From contig QZKN01000180.1 in NCBI GenBank assembly GCA_003598175.1, forward strand, positions 108,577-172,576: a stretch of 64,000 nt of DNA. Reading direction: 5' to 3'. The notes beneath the pieces are model-generated. The model had not been told where the DNA came from. It saw nothing but the letters and a program-made list of their open reading frames with translations, and made no database searches. A program made the position numbers and the translations under genes. Within the stretch, counting starts at the first letter, position 1. The number at the start of each line of letters is the position of its first letter. The DNA is from Candidatus Omnitrophota bacterium. GTDB taxonomy: Bacteria; Hinthialibacterota; Hinthialibacteria; Hinthialibacterales; Hinthialibacteraceae. Positions 1 through 10,080 of the stretch are shown here, piece by piece.

Positions 1-217
1 ATAACAACGTCCCGCCGATTCTCCCGAACGCATCGCATAGGACGCAAGAAATTGTGTTTCCAGATTCTCGTAATCATGGCGAGTATGGAGGGAATTCAAC
101 CGGCAATTTGGCTTCAACATGATTTCAATTGGAAATGCGGACTTCAAGGATCAAGGTTTGACATTCGCATCTCATTATACAAACTTTGTGCGAATCATGT
201 AGATCAACCGTATTGAA

Positions 218-3200
218 TTATTCGTTCTGCTTGCAGCCGGGTTTGTCCAACAGTTCACGGATTTTCTTGATCAGTTTTTCCGGACTCGCCGGTTTATGCA
301 CAAAATCGGCGTTTCCATTGAACGCCCCGCTGCGAATGATGGCGTCATCCGTATATCCCGACATGAACAGGATTTTCATATCGGGATATTTGACGGAAAG
401 TATCTCCGCCAGCTCCCGCCCGCTCATGCCGGGCATCACCAGATCGGTAAGGAGAAGATGGATGGGTTGAGGATTGGTTTCACATAGTTTCAACGCTTCG
501 GATCCGTAACTCGCGGCAATGACATGATATCCATACTCCTTCAACATGCGAATCATCAGATTCCTGACGATGGCTTCATCCTCGGTCAGCAGAATGGTCT
601 CCGTTCCGCGCAATGATTCCAGCGATTGTTTGGCTGGCGAACTCGCTTCCGATTGGCAGGCGGCGCAAGGAAGGTAGATTTCAAATGTCGTTCCTTTTCC
701 CGGCTGGCTGAATACCTGAATATCACCGCCGCTTTGTTTGACGATGCCGTAAACGGTGGAGAGCCCCAATCCTGTTCCTTCTCCCATCTTTTTCGTAGTA
801 AAGAACGGATCGAAAATACGTTTTTGCGTTTCCTCATCCATCCCACAACCGGTATCACGAATGGAAATGACGGCATAAGCGCCGGTTGGCACTTTGTTCG
901 ATAGGAACGGCGCATCTTCACGATTCCGTTGTTTCGTTTGGATAATCAATTTTCCCCCATTCGGCATCGCATCCCGCGCATTGACCGTCAGATTCATGAT
1001 AATCTGCTCCAGCTGGCCGGGATCCGCCTTGACCATTCCCAGGGAGGAATCCGGGAGGATGATCAACTCGATATTCTCATTGATGAGACGGCGCAGCATT
1101 CGATTCAGGTCCAAAATCAATGTGTTCAGGTCCAACAATTTGGGCTGAAGGATTTGCTTCCGGCTGAACGCCAACAATTGGCGGGTCAGCGAAGCCGCCC
1201 GCTCTCCCGCCTTCTTGATTTCACTGATCTCATCCCGCAAGGGATCGTTCTCTTTCAGGTCATTCAGGATGAGATCGCTGTATCCGAGAATCGCCATTAA
1301 TAAATTATTGAAGTCGTGCGCAATCCCGCCGGCCAATTTGCCGATGGCTTCCATTTTTTGGGACTGGCGCAGTTGTTCCTCCATATGCTTGCGTTCGGTG
1401 ATGTCTTCGAATACGGTGGCAAACCGGTTCGGCGCGGGAGAAAAGACGGATATGGCAAATTGTTTGCCCATGGGATCGAATGCGGTTTCAAACGATTGGG
1501 GTTGGCCGGTTTTCACGACCGTTTCGTAGTGATCCAAATAGGGCGGTTCGTCGGTTCCATACACAGCGGTTGCTTTTTTTCCCACGACGCTCTCTTTTTT
1601 CCTGCCCATGATGGATTCGAAAGCGGGATTTACATCGAGAATCACATAATCGGTGGCATTCCCGGCGCCATCATACAAAATTTCATGGAGCGCTGCTCCC
1701 TCTCTCATGGAAATGTAAAGAGAGCGGTATCGCTCTTCACTCAATGTCAACGCTTCATAATTTCGGCTGTTTCGCAATGCGATGGCGGCCAATCCGCCGA
1801 AAACGCGGGCCAGTTCCGCGTCATGTTCGTTGAATCCAGTTGCCTTATTGGCCAGACCCATCAATCCCACAACCTGGTCCTCGATAATCAAGGGCGCGAA
1901 CAAGACATTGTCCAATCGCACGTGGCCTTCGGGGATATACTCCATCCAATCACTGTAATGAAAATCATTTTCGTAGACCACTTTTTTTCGGTGATACGCA
2001 TCCGCCCGCAGTCCCCGAATCGGCATGGGTAAATTCGGATCAACCAAACAAGGCAACCCGCCGGCATCCAGAAATAACACCTCATTTTCGGCTCCATCCG
2101 CAGATAGCAATGCGATATATCCCGACGAAGCCTTGATCAGTTCCTTACAAATGCCGAACAGGTTTCGTGCAACCTTGTCAAATTGGCTGCTTTCGAGAAC
2201 CGCGCGGGAACCGGCCAAAAACGACAGAAATTCTTTTTGTTTTTGCCGGGAAATTTCAAGCGTCAGTTGCAATGCCTTTTCGTTTTTCTTGCGCGCCGTG
2301 ATATCTCGCCCTACACTGATGATACTTTCCATTTCCCCATTGTCGGCAATCACTGCCTCCGCGGACCACTCAAACCACCGCCACCCGTCTTTCGTACGCA
2401 TGCGCTCTTCGTGATTTGTGATGTGAGGGGGGGACTTTAATTTTTGTAAGGAAGAAAGAACTTTCGATTGATCTTCGGCAAGGATGAAATCGACAAAGGG
2501 CTGTCCTATCAATTCCGCTTCTGTTTTTCCAAAGGTCTTGCAATAATTCGGACTGACAAAAACCAGGCGATACTCATGATCGAATTCCACGATCAAATCC
2601 GTTTGATTTTCGACCAGCAAGCGGTATCGTTTTTCACTGGCGGCCAATGCTTTCAATGTTTGTTGCTGTGCCACGATGGTTCCGATCAATGTGGCCGCCG
2701 AATGGAGATGATTTTTTGCGATTTTAATTAGTTGCGGCGAGCGCGACCAATATGTTTTTGCCTGCTCCGGCAGTTCTTCGATCCTGATATGATAACGATA
2801 GGCAATCGCCTCCAACTTTTGTCGGTCTTGGGGAGGCTCCCCATATCCCATATTGATCGCGCCGATAATGTCGCCATTGGCTCGGATGGGAACGGAATAA
2901 ATACGAAGCCCGCCGCGACACGCGATATCCACCACGGCTCCCGTTTCCACACATTCCCGCGAACACTCCGTCCAGCAGGATTCATGGCAGTGCCAATTTC
3001 CGCTGGCGAGAGCTTGCTGTACGTCATCGGTGTTGCATAGCCGAAAGGATTTTTCATTCAGAAATCGGCACCAATGCGAATGCACGATGCCAAGGGCATA
3101 ATCTCCGTTTTTTTCATATACGGCGACGGATGTATCCAACAAATCGATCACGTCATTGACGATATCACTCAATTTTTCCTTGCCGATGGCATCCAGAATC

Positions 3201-3427
3201 AAACGGCAGGTGTTGAGCGCCGATAAATCAACGAATCCAGTCCGGCGTTCATCGGTTTTCGTAGCTGGATGGATTCCGGCTTTTTCCTCCGTCAAGCGAT
3301 TCCGTTGAGTTGAATTTACACGAGAGAATGGTTGATCGGAACAAGTATGATTCCATTCAACCTCATCCGAGATGATAGTATTGCCGTTTTGAGGCAAACT
3401 GCCTTTCGATGGTTCTGAACAAGCCAT
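218..3427 (-). CDS. Hybrid sensor histidine kinase/response regulator (PocR-like, PAS, GAF, PAS, HisKA, HATPase, REC)
   Basis: 1069 aa ORF; PocR-like Cys-rich segment (HESCWTECSRECVETGAVVDIACRGGLRIYSVPI), H-box AHDFNNLLMAILGYSDL, HATPase GTGLGLSTVYGIV, C-terminal receiver LLLTDLVMPGMSG. Confidence 0.92.
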   Translation of the reverse strand: MACSEPSKGSLPQNGNTIISDEVEWNHTCSDQPFSRVNSTQRNRLTEEKAGIHPATKTDERRTGFVDLSALNTCRLILDAIGKEKLSDIVNDVIDLLDTSVAVYEKNGDYALGIVHSHWCRFLNEKSFRLCNTDDVQQALASGNWHCHESCWTECSRECVETGAVVDIACRGGLRIYSVPIRANGDIIGAINMGYGEPPQDRQKLEAIAYRYHIRIEELPEQAKTYWSRSPQLIKIAKNHLHSAATLIGTIVAQQQTLKALAASEKRYRLLVENQTDLIVEFDHEYRLVFVSPNYCKTFGKTEAELIGQPFVDFILAEDQSKVLSSLQKLKSPPHITNHEERMRTKDGWRWFEWSAEAVIADNGEMESIISVGRDITARKKNEKALQLTLEISRQKQKEFLSFLAGSRAVLESSQFDKVARNLFGICKELIKASSGYIALLSADGAENEVLFLDAGGLPCLVDPNLPMPIRGLRADAYHRKKVVYENDFHYSDWMEYIPEGHVRLDNVLFAPLIIEDQVVGLMGLANKATGFNEHDAELARVFGGLAAIALRNSRNYEALTLSEERYRSLYISMREGAALHEILYDGAGNATDYVILDVNPAFESIMGRKKESVVGKKATAVYGTDEPPYLDHYETVVKTGQPQSFETAFDPMGKQFAISVFSPAPNRFATVFEDITERKHMEEQLRQSQKMEAIGKLAGGIAHDFNNLLMAILGYSDLILNDLKENDPLRDEISEIKKAGERAASLTRQLLAFSRKQILQPKLLDLNTLILDLNRMLRRLINENIELIILPDSSLGMVKADPGQLEQIIMNLTVNARDAMPNGGKLIIQTKQRNREDAPFLSNKVPTGAYAVISIRDTGCGMDEETQKRIFDPFFTTKKMGEGTGLGLSTVYGIVKQSGGDIQVFSQPGKGTTFEIYLPCAACQSEASSPAKQSLESLRGTETILLTEDEAIVRNLMIRMLKEYGYHVIAASYGSEALKLCETNPQPIHLLLTDLVMPGMSGRELAEILSVKYPDMKILFMSGYTDDAIIRSGAFNGNADFVHKPASPEKLIKKIRELLDKPGCKQNE

Positions 3428-3579
3428 GTACGTTTTCCCTCACCACAATTGCAATCTCACGCGGGTATTCGTTAGTCCGATTCTGTTTTATTATACCATC
3501 GGTTCATCGAATCTGAATGGAAATCCCTAAAAAAGTGAGGCAATCAAATAACAAGGCTGTATTCATTTTATGTAGAATG

Positions 3580-4323
3580 TTAACCGGATAATACCACCTG
3601 CCCATTGCGCATTTCCGGCACGATTTGGGTCTTATCCATTTTCACACACTCGGTCAGGTCGCCTCCCAATCCGATTGATTCCAGATAGCGCCCATGAAAA
3701 CACTGCTTCACCATATCCGACAGGCGGCCGCGATACAGTTCGAACAGATCGACGGCGGATCGTGCCGCGTCGGTCAATTCCACCGAGCCGTCCGGCGGCC
3801 CCAGCAACGATACGGCAATGCTCCCCAGGCAAACGGTGTCTTCCAGGCAATACATCCCCTCGCGGCCGGAAGCAACAAGCAAGATGGAGGCGTCCGGCTG
3901 CGTTCGCCATTCACTCAAACGGTTGCCGACGGCGGAACGATTGCTGAAACATGCGATCAACACCTGCTGTGCGCCCGCCGAGGCCGCCAGCGCTTTCGTC
4001 CCATTCGTGGTGAAATGGATAATCGTCTTGTCACGAACTTTTTTGGCCGTGAATTCATTCGGCGAGTTGCCCAAATCATATCCTTCGAGTTTGAATCCGT
4101 TTTTCTCCCCGCATAGAAGCGTGGGAATGCCCTGTTCCTGCAAGGTGGTATACAGCGCCCTCGCCGCCTGGTCGCTTTCTTGCGGAATGATCTTCTTCGC
4201 GCCTTTCGACAACGCTCTCACCATTACCGTCGTCGCGCGCAACACGTCCGCCACGACGAGAGTTTTTCCACTCATATCTCGATTTTTCAGCTCGTTCCAG
4301 GTAAATATAACATCCAACAACAC
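3580..4323 (-). CDS. comB: 2-phosphosulfolactate phosphatase (ComB family)
   Basis: 247 aa; VVADVLRATTVMVRALSKGAKKIIP and CGEKNGFKLEGYDLGNSPNEF motifs typical of ComB. Confidence 0.85.
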   Translation of the reverse strand: MLLDVIFTWNELKNRDMSGKTLVVADVLRATTVMVRALSKGAKKIIPQESDQAARALYTTLQEQGIPTLLCGEKNGFKLEGYDLGNSPNEFTAKKVRDKTIIHFTTNGTKALAASAGAQQVLIACFSNRSAVGNRLSEWRTQPDASILLVASGREGMYCLEDTVCLGSIAVSLLGPPDGSVELTDAARSAVDLFELYRGRLSDMVKQCFHGRYLESIGLGGDLTECVKMDKTQIVPEMRNGQVVLSG

Positions 4324-4576
4324 GATTTCATCCTTCCGGTCGATTCCATTTTTTGGTGTAGGGGCCGGTTTTAAAACGATCCTCTACAATTGATAATCCA
4401 ACAATCATTCGTGGATTCCACTTTCATTGGAATCGATATTCGGATAATTTCAGGTAATATAGACCATATTTATTTTTAATAAACGTTCATGGTCGATTCG
4501 TCACGACAACGTAACGCCGCCGTCTCGGCGGCATTCTCGGCAAATTTGGCAATACGCCGACGATACGAAAAATAAC

Positions 4577-7500
4577 ATGATCCCGATTCAATTGCGATTG
4601 CGAAATTTTCTTTCCTACGGCGAAGAGGTGGAGCCGCTCGATTTCACTACCTTTAAATTGGCCTGTTTGAGCGGGCGCAATGGGCATGGGAAATCCGCCC
4701 TGTTGGACGCCATGACGTGGGCGATTTGGGGAGAAGCGCGCAAAGCCGGCTTCAGCCGCACACCCGACGCGGATTTGATTCGTCTGGACGCGGAAGAAAT
4801 GGAGGTGGAATTCACCTTTCAACTGAACGGACGGGACTTTCAGGTTCATCGCAATGCGCGGCGGGGCAAACGCGCGGGAAAGTTGGAATTTCGCGGAAAA
4901 AAAGAGAACGGCAATGAATTTCTGGTTCTTACGGGAAGCAGCAAACGGGAAACGCAAAAACGCATTATCGACACGCTGGGGTTGGATTATAAAACCTTCA
5001 TCAATTCCTCGTTCTTACAGCAGGGAAAAGCGGACGAGTTCACGCGCCAGACGCCCGCCGAACGCAAGGAAATATTAGGCAATATACTCGGACTCGATTA
5101 TTACGATCGCCTGCTGGAAGAAACCAAACTGCGTTTGAACAATGGCCGCGCGGAACGAAAAACGATCGAAGAAATCCTTGCCGCGATCGATCAGGAATTG
5201 ACGGATGAAAACGAAGCGCGGCAGGAAGAAACCCGTCTGACCGGTGAAATCGGAGAAAAAGAAAACGTATTGGAACATCTGCAAATCGAAGAAAAGGTGT
5301 TGCGGGAAAAATGGACCGCTTTGCACGTCGAAAAGGAACGCATCGAGTCGCTGGCGCTGGAGGAAAAATCCCTGCGGCAACGGCAGGCCGAACTGACTCG
5401 GCTCGTCGAGAAGAACCACCGGGAACACACGGAATTTCGCGAATGGATTGCAAAGGAAGAGACGATCCAATACCAATTGAATCGTTTCGAACACGTCAAT
5501 CGTGAACTGAAACGTTTGTTGGAAGTGGAAGCGAAATACCGTCAACTCGAAAACCGCCGCCAGGCCATTGATCGCGAGATCGAGGCGACCCGCGCGCGTT
5601 TTCGCGAAGAGCTGGCCGCGTTCAAATCGGAGCGGGAACATCTCAATCAAAGCTTGAAAACCGCCCGTTTGATCATTGCCCAAAAAGAAGCGATCGAGAA
5701 AAATTACGCCGAATTCAAAAAAACAGAGGCGGAAGCACAGCGCCTGGAAACGTTGCGGCCCCGATACGAACAACTGGGCAAGGATATTCAACGCGCCGAA
5801 GCCGTCATCGAAAAAGAGCGGCAAGTCATTTCCGAAAAAATAGCGGAATTACGCGGACGCACCAAACGGATGGAAAGCCTGAAAAAAGAAATTGCCGACG
5901 CGCAGCGGAAATGCGAACGAATCTCCACGGTGGAGAGTGAATTGACTCGTTTACGGGACGAGATCAAAACCATTGAAGAGCAAGGCCAGCACCTCCGCGG
6001 ACGCATCGACCAATCCAAAGTCGAACGGGAGCGCCGCCTGCAAATGATCCATGAAAATGAGGAAAAAATCTCTCTGCTGCAACGCGGCAAAACGCAGGAA
6101 TGTTTTGTCTGTAAGCGGCCGTTGGACGAAAACGGAGTTCGTGAATTACAAAAAAACTACCAAACGGAAAATCAACGGTATCAATCGGAAGCCGCAGCAA
6201 TGGACAGGCAAATCGCCGAGGATGAACGGCAGCGGGATCAACTTATCCAGCAATACAAACAGCAGAAAATGATGATCGCCGAGAAAGAGAACGAATCGGC
6301 GCAACTCCGTTTTGAACGAGAGGCGTTGCTGATCAAAGAACAGGAACTCGGTCAACTGGCAACCGCACAGCAGGAAATCGAACAACTGACACGGCAATTG
6401 GAATCCGAATCATTCGCTGTTTCCGCGCGGCGGGATGCGGATCAACTCCGTAAAGTGATGCAGGAACTCGCGTACGAACCGGATCGGCATCAAACGGTCC
6501 GCGTTCACTTGCAATCGCAGCGAAAAAACGAAACGATGTGGGAACGCCTGCAGGAAGAGTCCAAAAAAGAAACCCAATATGAAATCCGCTTGAAAACAGT
6601 GGAAGAACGCATTGCGGAAATCGAACACATTCTTGAAAACCAGGACTTCGCCCATGCGGAACGCGCGGAATTGGCGCTTCTCGTCGGATCGATCAAACCA
6701 TTGACGGATGACTTGAACCAGCGCCAGTCGCTGCACGATGAACAACAGAAACTTCGCAATGCTCCCGGCGACTGGAATCGGGTTCAATATGCGAAAGAAC
6801 GCATCCCCGCATTGGAAAAGGAAATCGCCGAACATGAATCCCGCATGGAAGAAACACGTCATCATTTACTTGTGTTGGATGAACGACGCAAGCAACTCCT
6901 GCCCCGCCTGGATGAATTGAAGGAGACGGAAACACAATTGCAGGAGAAGGAAGCCGCTCGAAAAACGCTGCAAGAGGAACGGGATCGATTGAATCTTCGC
7001 CTCGGCGGCATCCGCGAAAAATGCGCGCGTTTCGAACAGCGTAAACAAGAACAGATCGAAAAGAAAATAAAGCGGGAGGACCTGCTGCGCGACGAACGGC
7101 TGTATGAAATACTGAAAAATGCATTCAGCCGCGACGGCATCCCCGCCATGATCGTGGAACAGTCGTTGCCGGAACTGCAGGAAGACGCCAATCGTATCCT
7201 GCACCGTCTCACGGACGGCGCTTGTTCGATCCGTCTCGAATCGCAGCGGGAAAAGAAATCCGGCGGCGTGGTGGAAACGTTGGACATTAAAATCAGCGAC
7301 GAAATGGGTACGCGGGATTACGAAATGTATAGCGGCGGGGAAGCGTTCCGCACCGATCTGGCGCTGCGCATCGCCCTGTCGCAACTGCTCTGCCGCCGCG
7401 CCGGCAGTCGCCTGCAGTTGCTCGTCATCGACGAGGGATTCGGCTCGCAGGACGTCGAAGGCTTGAATTCGATCGTGGAAGCGATTAACGATATTCAGGA

Positions 7501-7624
7501 CGAATTTGAAAAGATCCTGCTCGTTACGCATCTCGAGGAACTCAAAGAGAAATTCTTGACGCGCATCGAGGTGTATAAAGAGACAGGCATCGGATCACGT
7601 TTCACAATCGTTTATACGGCATAA
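4577..7624 (+). CDS. sbcC: SbcC/Rad50-like AAA ATPase with zinc-hook coiled coil
   Basis: Walker A SGRNGHGKSALLDAMTWAIWGEAR, long coiled coil with CFVCKRPL hook, C-terminal YSGGEAFRTDLALRIALSQLL / LVIDEGFGSQD. Confidence 0.9.
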   Translation: MIPIQLRLRNFLSYGEEVEPLDFTTFKLACLSGRNGHGKSALLDAMTWAIWGEARKAGFSRTPDADLIRLDAEEMEVEFTFQLNGRDFQVHRNARRGKRAGKLEFRGKKENGNEFLVLTGSSKRETQKRIIDTLGLDYKTFINSSFLQQGKADEFTRQTPAERKEILGNILGLDYYDRLLEETKLRLNNGRAERKTIEEILAAIDQELTDENEARQEETRLTGEIGEKENVLEHLQIEEKVLREKWTALHVEKERIESLALEEKSLRQRQAELTRLVEKNHREHTEFREWIAKEETIQYQLNRFEHVNRELKRLLEVEAKYRQLENRRQAIDREIEATRARFREELAAFKSEREHLNQSLKTARLIIAQKEAIEKNYAEFKKTEAEAQRLETLRPRYEQLGKDIQRAEAVIEKERQVISEKIAELRGRTKRMESLKKEIADAQRKCERISTVESELTRLRDEIKTIEEQGQHLRGRIDQSKVERERRLQMIHENEEKISLLQRGKTQECFVCKRPLDENGVRELQKNYQTENQRYQSEAAAMDRQIAEDERQRDQLIQQYKQQKMMIAEKENESAQLRFEREALLIKEQELGQLATAQQEIEQLTRQLESESFAVSARRDADQLRKVMQELAYEPDRHQTVRVHLQSQRKNETMWERLQEESKKETQYEIRLKTVEERIAEIEHILENQDFAHAERAELALLVGSIKPLTDDLNQRQSLHDEQQKLRNAPGDWNRVQYAKERIPALEKEIAEHESRMEETRHHLLVLDERRKQLLPRLDELKETETQLQEKEAARKTLQEERDRLNLRLGGIREKCARFEQRKQEQIEKKIKREDLLRDERLYEILKNAFSRDGIPAMIVEQSLPELQEDANRILHRLTDGACSIRLESQREKKSGGVVETLDIKISDEMGTRDYEMYSGGEAFRTDLALRIALSQLLCRRAGSRLQLLVIDEGFGSQDVEGLNSIVEAINDIQDEFEKILLVTHLEELKEKFLTRIEVYKETGIGSRFTIVYTA

Positions 7625-7649
7625 CGACAATCAATTATTTCGGAGGAAC

Positions 7650-8942
7650 ATGATGGGTTCGACAAATTCACTATTTATTCGCGCAGGAATGGTACTGTGC
7701 CTGCTTCTCCTTGGATTGACCGTATCGTACGGCGCGGCGCCGGGAAAAATCCGGGTTCTCCTGTTTACCGGCGGCCATGATTTCGAGCAGGATGCCTTCT
7801 ATCAACTGTTTCAAGGGCATGACGACATCGAATACACGGAAGTGATCCAACCTCGCGCCAACGATGCGTTTACCAACGGCGCGGTTCAACGTTACGATGT
7901 CCTTGTATTTTACGATATGTGGCAGCCGATTTCCGAATCGCAAAAACAAGGACTTATGCAATTTCTAAAGGACGGCGGCGGACTCGTGGGATTGCATCAC
8001 TGCCTCGCTTCCTATCAGGATTGGCCGGAATTCTTGAACATCCTCGGCGGGAAATATCTGCTGGAGAATGGAACCATCGACGGAAAAGCGTACGGCGCGT
8101 CCAAATACAAACACGATGAGGAAATGAATATTTCCGTTGTCGACAAAAACCATTTCATCACCCAGGGCATTGAAGATTTCCAGATTCACGACGAGACCTA
8201 CGGTGATTTTTATACGAAACCTGATGCGCACGTTCTTTTGAAAACCGATCATCCCAACAGCAGCCTGAATCTGGCGTGGACGCAAAATTACGGGAAAGGC
8301 CGCAGCGTTTATATTCAATTGGGACACGATCATTTGGCCTATGAAAATCCCAATTATCGACGGTTGGTGACACAGGCGATTCGATGGGCGGCCCAGCGGC
8401 CGAATCCGATCTCTCTTTTCAACAACAACGATCTGACCGGATGGGAAGCGGAAGGGAATGCGGTCTGGACAGTGGAAGACGGAATTCTCATCGGCAAGCA
8501 AAATGAGAACGAAGAGCCCGGTGATTTATTGACAAAAGAAAGTTATCGCGATTTCATTCTCACGGTCGAATTCAAAGTGCAATGGCCGGCCAACACGGGC
8601 GTTTGGTTCCGCTACCAAAACGCGGATAAAGCCTATCAGGCGGATATTCTGGAATGGAAAAATCCGGTTTGCTGGACCGGAACGCTGTATTGTCCCGGGA
8701 AAATGTTTCTATCCATGAACGAAAACGAAAAATTGGTCAAAAAAGACGACTGGAACACCTTCGTCATCCACTGCCAGGGCGATCATCTGATCACGTATTT
8801 AAACGGTACGAAAGTATCCGACGTGTTCGATAAAAGTAGCGATCAGGGCAAGGTTGGTTTTCAAGTTCACGCAGGCAGCGAGTTCAAAGACATGGCTGTG
8901 TTGATTCGTAAAGTGGTTTTAATTCCGGAGGCGGAAGATTGA
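7650..8942 (+). CDS. ThuA domain + DUF1080 (3-keto-disaccharide hydrolase-like) fusion, secreted
   Basis: Signal-peptide-like N-terminus; ThuA segment LLFTGGHDFEQDAFYQLF...GLVGLHHCLASYQDWPEF; C-terminal LamG/DUF1080-like ISLFNNNDLTGWEAEGNAVWTVEDGILIG. Confidence 0.87.
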   Translation: MMGSTNSLFIRAGMVLCLLLLGLTVSYGAAPGKIRVLLFTGGHDFEQDAFYQLFQGHDDIEYTEVIQPRANDAFTNGAVQRYDVLVFYDMWQPISESQKQGLMQFLKDGGGLVGLHHCLASYQDWPEFLNILGGKYLLENGTIDGKAYGASKYKHDEEMNISVVDKNHFITQGIEDFQIHDETYGDFYTKPDAHVLLKTDHPNSSLNLAWTQNYGKGRSVYIQLGHDHLAYENPNYRRLVTQAIRWAAQRPNPISLFNNNDLTGWEAEGNAVWTVEDGILIGKQNENEEPGDLLTKESYRDFILTVEFKVQWPANTGVWFRYQNADKAYQADILEWKNPVCWTGTLYCPGKMFLSMNENEKLVKKDDWNTFVIHCQGDHLITYLNGTKVSDVFDKSSDQGKVGFQVHAGSEFKDMAVLIRKVVLIPEAED

Positions 8943-8964
8943 AGATATCCTTCATTGAAAGTGA

Positions 8965-9477
8965 TTGCGGCGAATAATGCTATCGGCTGAAAATAACAGA
9001 GTCGAAACCATGGTCACGAAATTTCTCGAATCCCGTGGCGTTCGTTTTCGCATCAAGCCGCATGAAAACGATGTGTTTACCTGTGAAGACGCGGCGCGTG
9101 AACGCGGGGTGCGGCTTTCGCAAATCGTGAAGTGCATGATCGGGCGCGATCCGTCCGGCGATGTGCACGTCATGCTCATTCCCGGCGATACGATCCTGAA
9201 ATTGAAGCGCGTCCGGCAATTGGCGGGCGGGATTCGCATCGACTTGGTTCCGCCGGATACGATCGCGAAAGAAATGGGATTGATCGTCGGCGCTATTTCT
9301 CCCGTTCAACTCATTGGCCGCGCGAAATTCTACATGGACCATCACATTTTCAACGAAAAATGGGTGGATATCAGCGCCGGAATCCCCCGCGCCGGGATCG
9401 AACTCGCTTCGGAAGATTTATGCGCCGTTCTGTCGGCAATCCGCGGGGATATCATTTCCACGTCTCATTCATCATGA
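8965..9477 (+). CDS. YbaK/ProX-family aminoacyl-tRNA deacylase-like protein
   Basis: 170 aa YbaK-like fold (VFTCEDAARERGVRLSQIVKCMIGRDPSGDVHVMLIPGD). Confidence 0.8.
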   Translation: MRRIMLSAENNRVETMVTKFLESRGVRFRIKPHENDVFTCEDAARERGVRLSQIVKCMIGRDPSGDVHVMLIPGDTILKLKRVRQLAGGIRIDLVPPDTIAKEMGLIVGAISPVQLIGRAKFYMDHHIFNEKWVDISAGIPRAGIELASEDLCAVLSAIRGDIISTSHSS

Positions 9478-9933
9478 CTTCGCCGGCGGGCCAGGTTGGG
9501 GACGGAAAGAGCGTTCGACAACCTCATCGAAGCGGGTGGGAGAAAAAAGCGTTCCTAAAAACTGCTGCGCAAAACGATGCGATCTCTCTTCAATCGACGC
9601 CAATCGCCCGAAAAATCGGTGATACCATTTCCTCTCGATTTCGTACAATCCATTCAATTCCAGATGATCGTATAAACGTTGTGCGATATGTAAAAAATAC
9701 CACGGCCCGTAATATCCGACGTATTGCTGGCTGATCAGATTCAACCAATCTTCCATCGGCAGATAACGATAAATGATTATGGTCGGCGGATCGAATCGAT
9801 ATTCCGAAAAAACCAGCGGACGGGAGGCGTAACGATCGAGTTCCACGATGTCCAGTTTGACGTTCAATTCCTCGATCCATTCCAACAGACTTTCCGGCGT
9901 TACAAGTTCACGATCGAAAGGAAGCGGAAGCAT
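9472..9933 (-). CDS. Hypothetical protein
   Basis: 153 aa ORF in intact intergenic context; no recognised family. Confidence 0.55.
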   Translation of the reverse strand: MLPLPFDRELVTPESLLEWIEELNVKLDIVELDRYASRPLVFSEYRFDPPTIIIYRYLPMEDWLNLISQQYVGYYGPWYFLHIAQRLYDHLELNGLYEIERKWYHRFFGRLASIEERSHRFAQQFLGTLFSPTRFDEVVERSFRPQPGPPAKS

Positions 9934-10080
9934 GAGTTTTTAAAAGTAGTCAGTAGCCAGTATTCAGTAGTCAGTTGTTGTTGTAGATTGGATGAGTATA
10001 CCTTTGATCCATGCAGGTATTCTGAATTCTGTCTCCTGAATTCTGTATTCTTTTTCTATACTCCATCAATATCGATGTGT

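Noticed and set aside
5040-7531. Long minus-strand ORFs (for example 5075..5824, 6866..7531) opposite the SbcC-like gene
   Set aside because: Shadow ORFs with Phe/Arg-rich low-complexity composition caused by the Glu/Lys-rich coiled coil on the plus strand.
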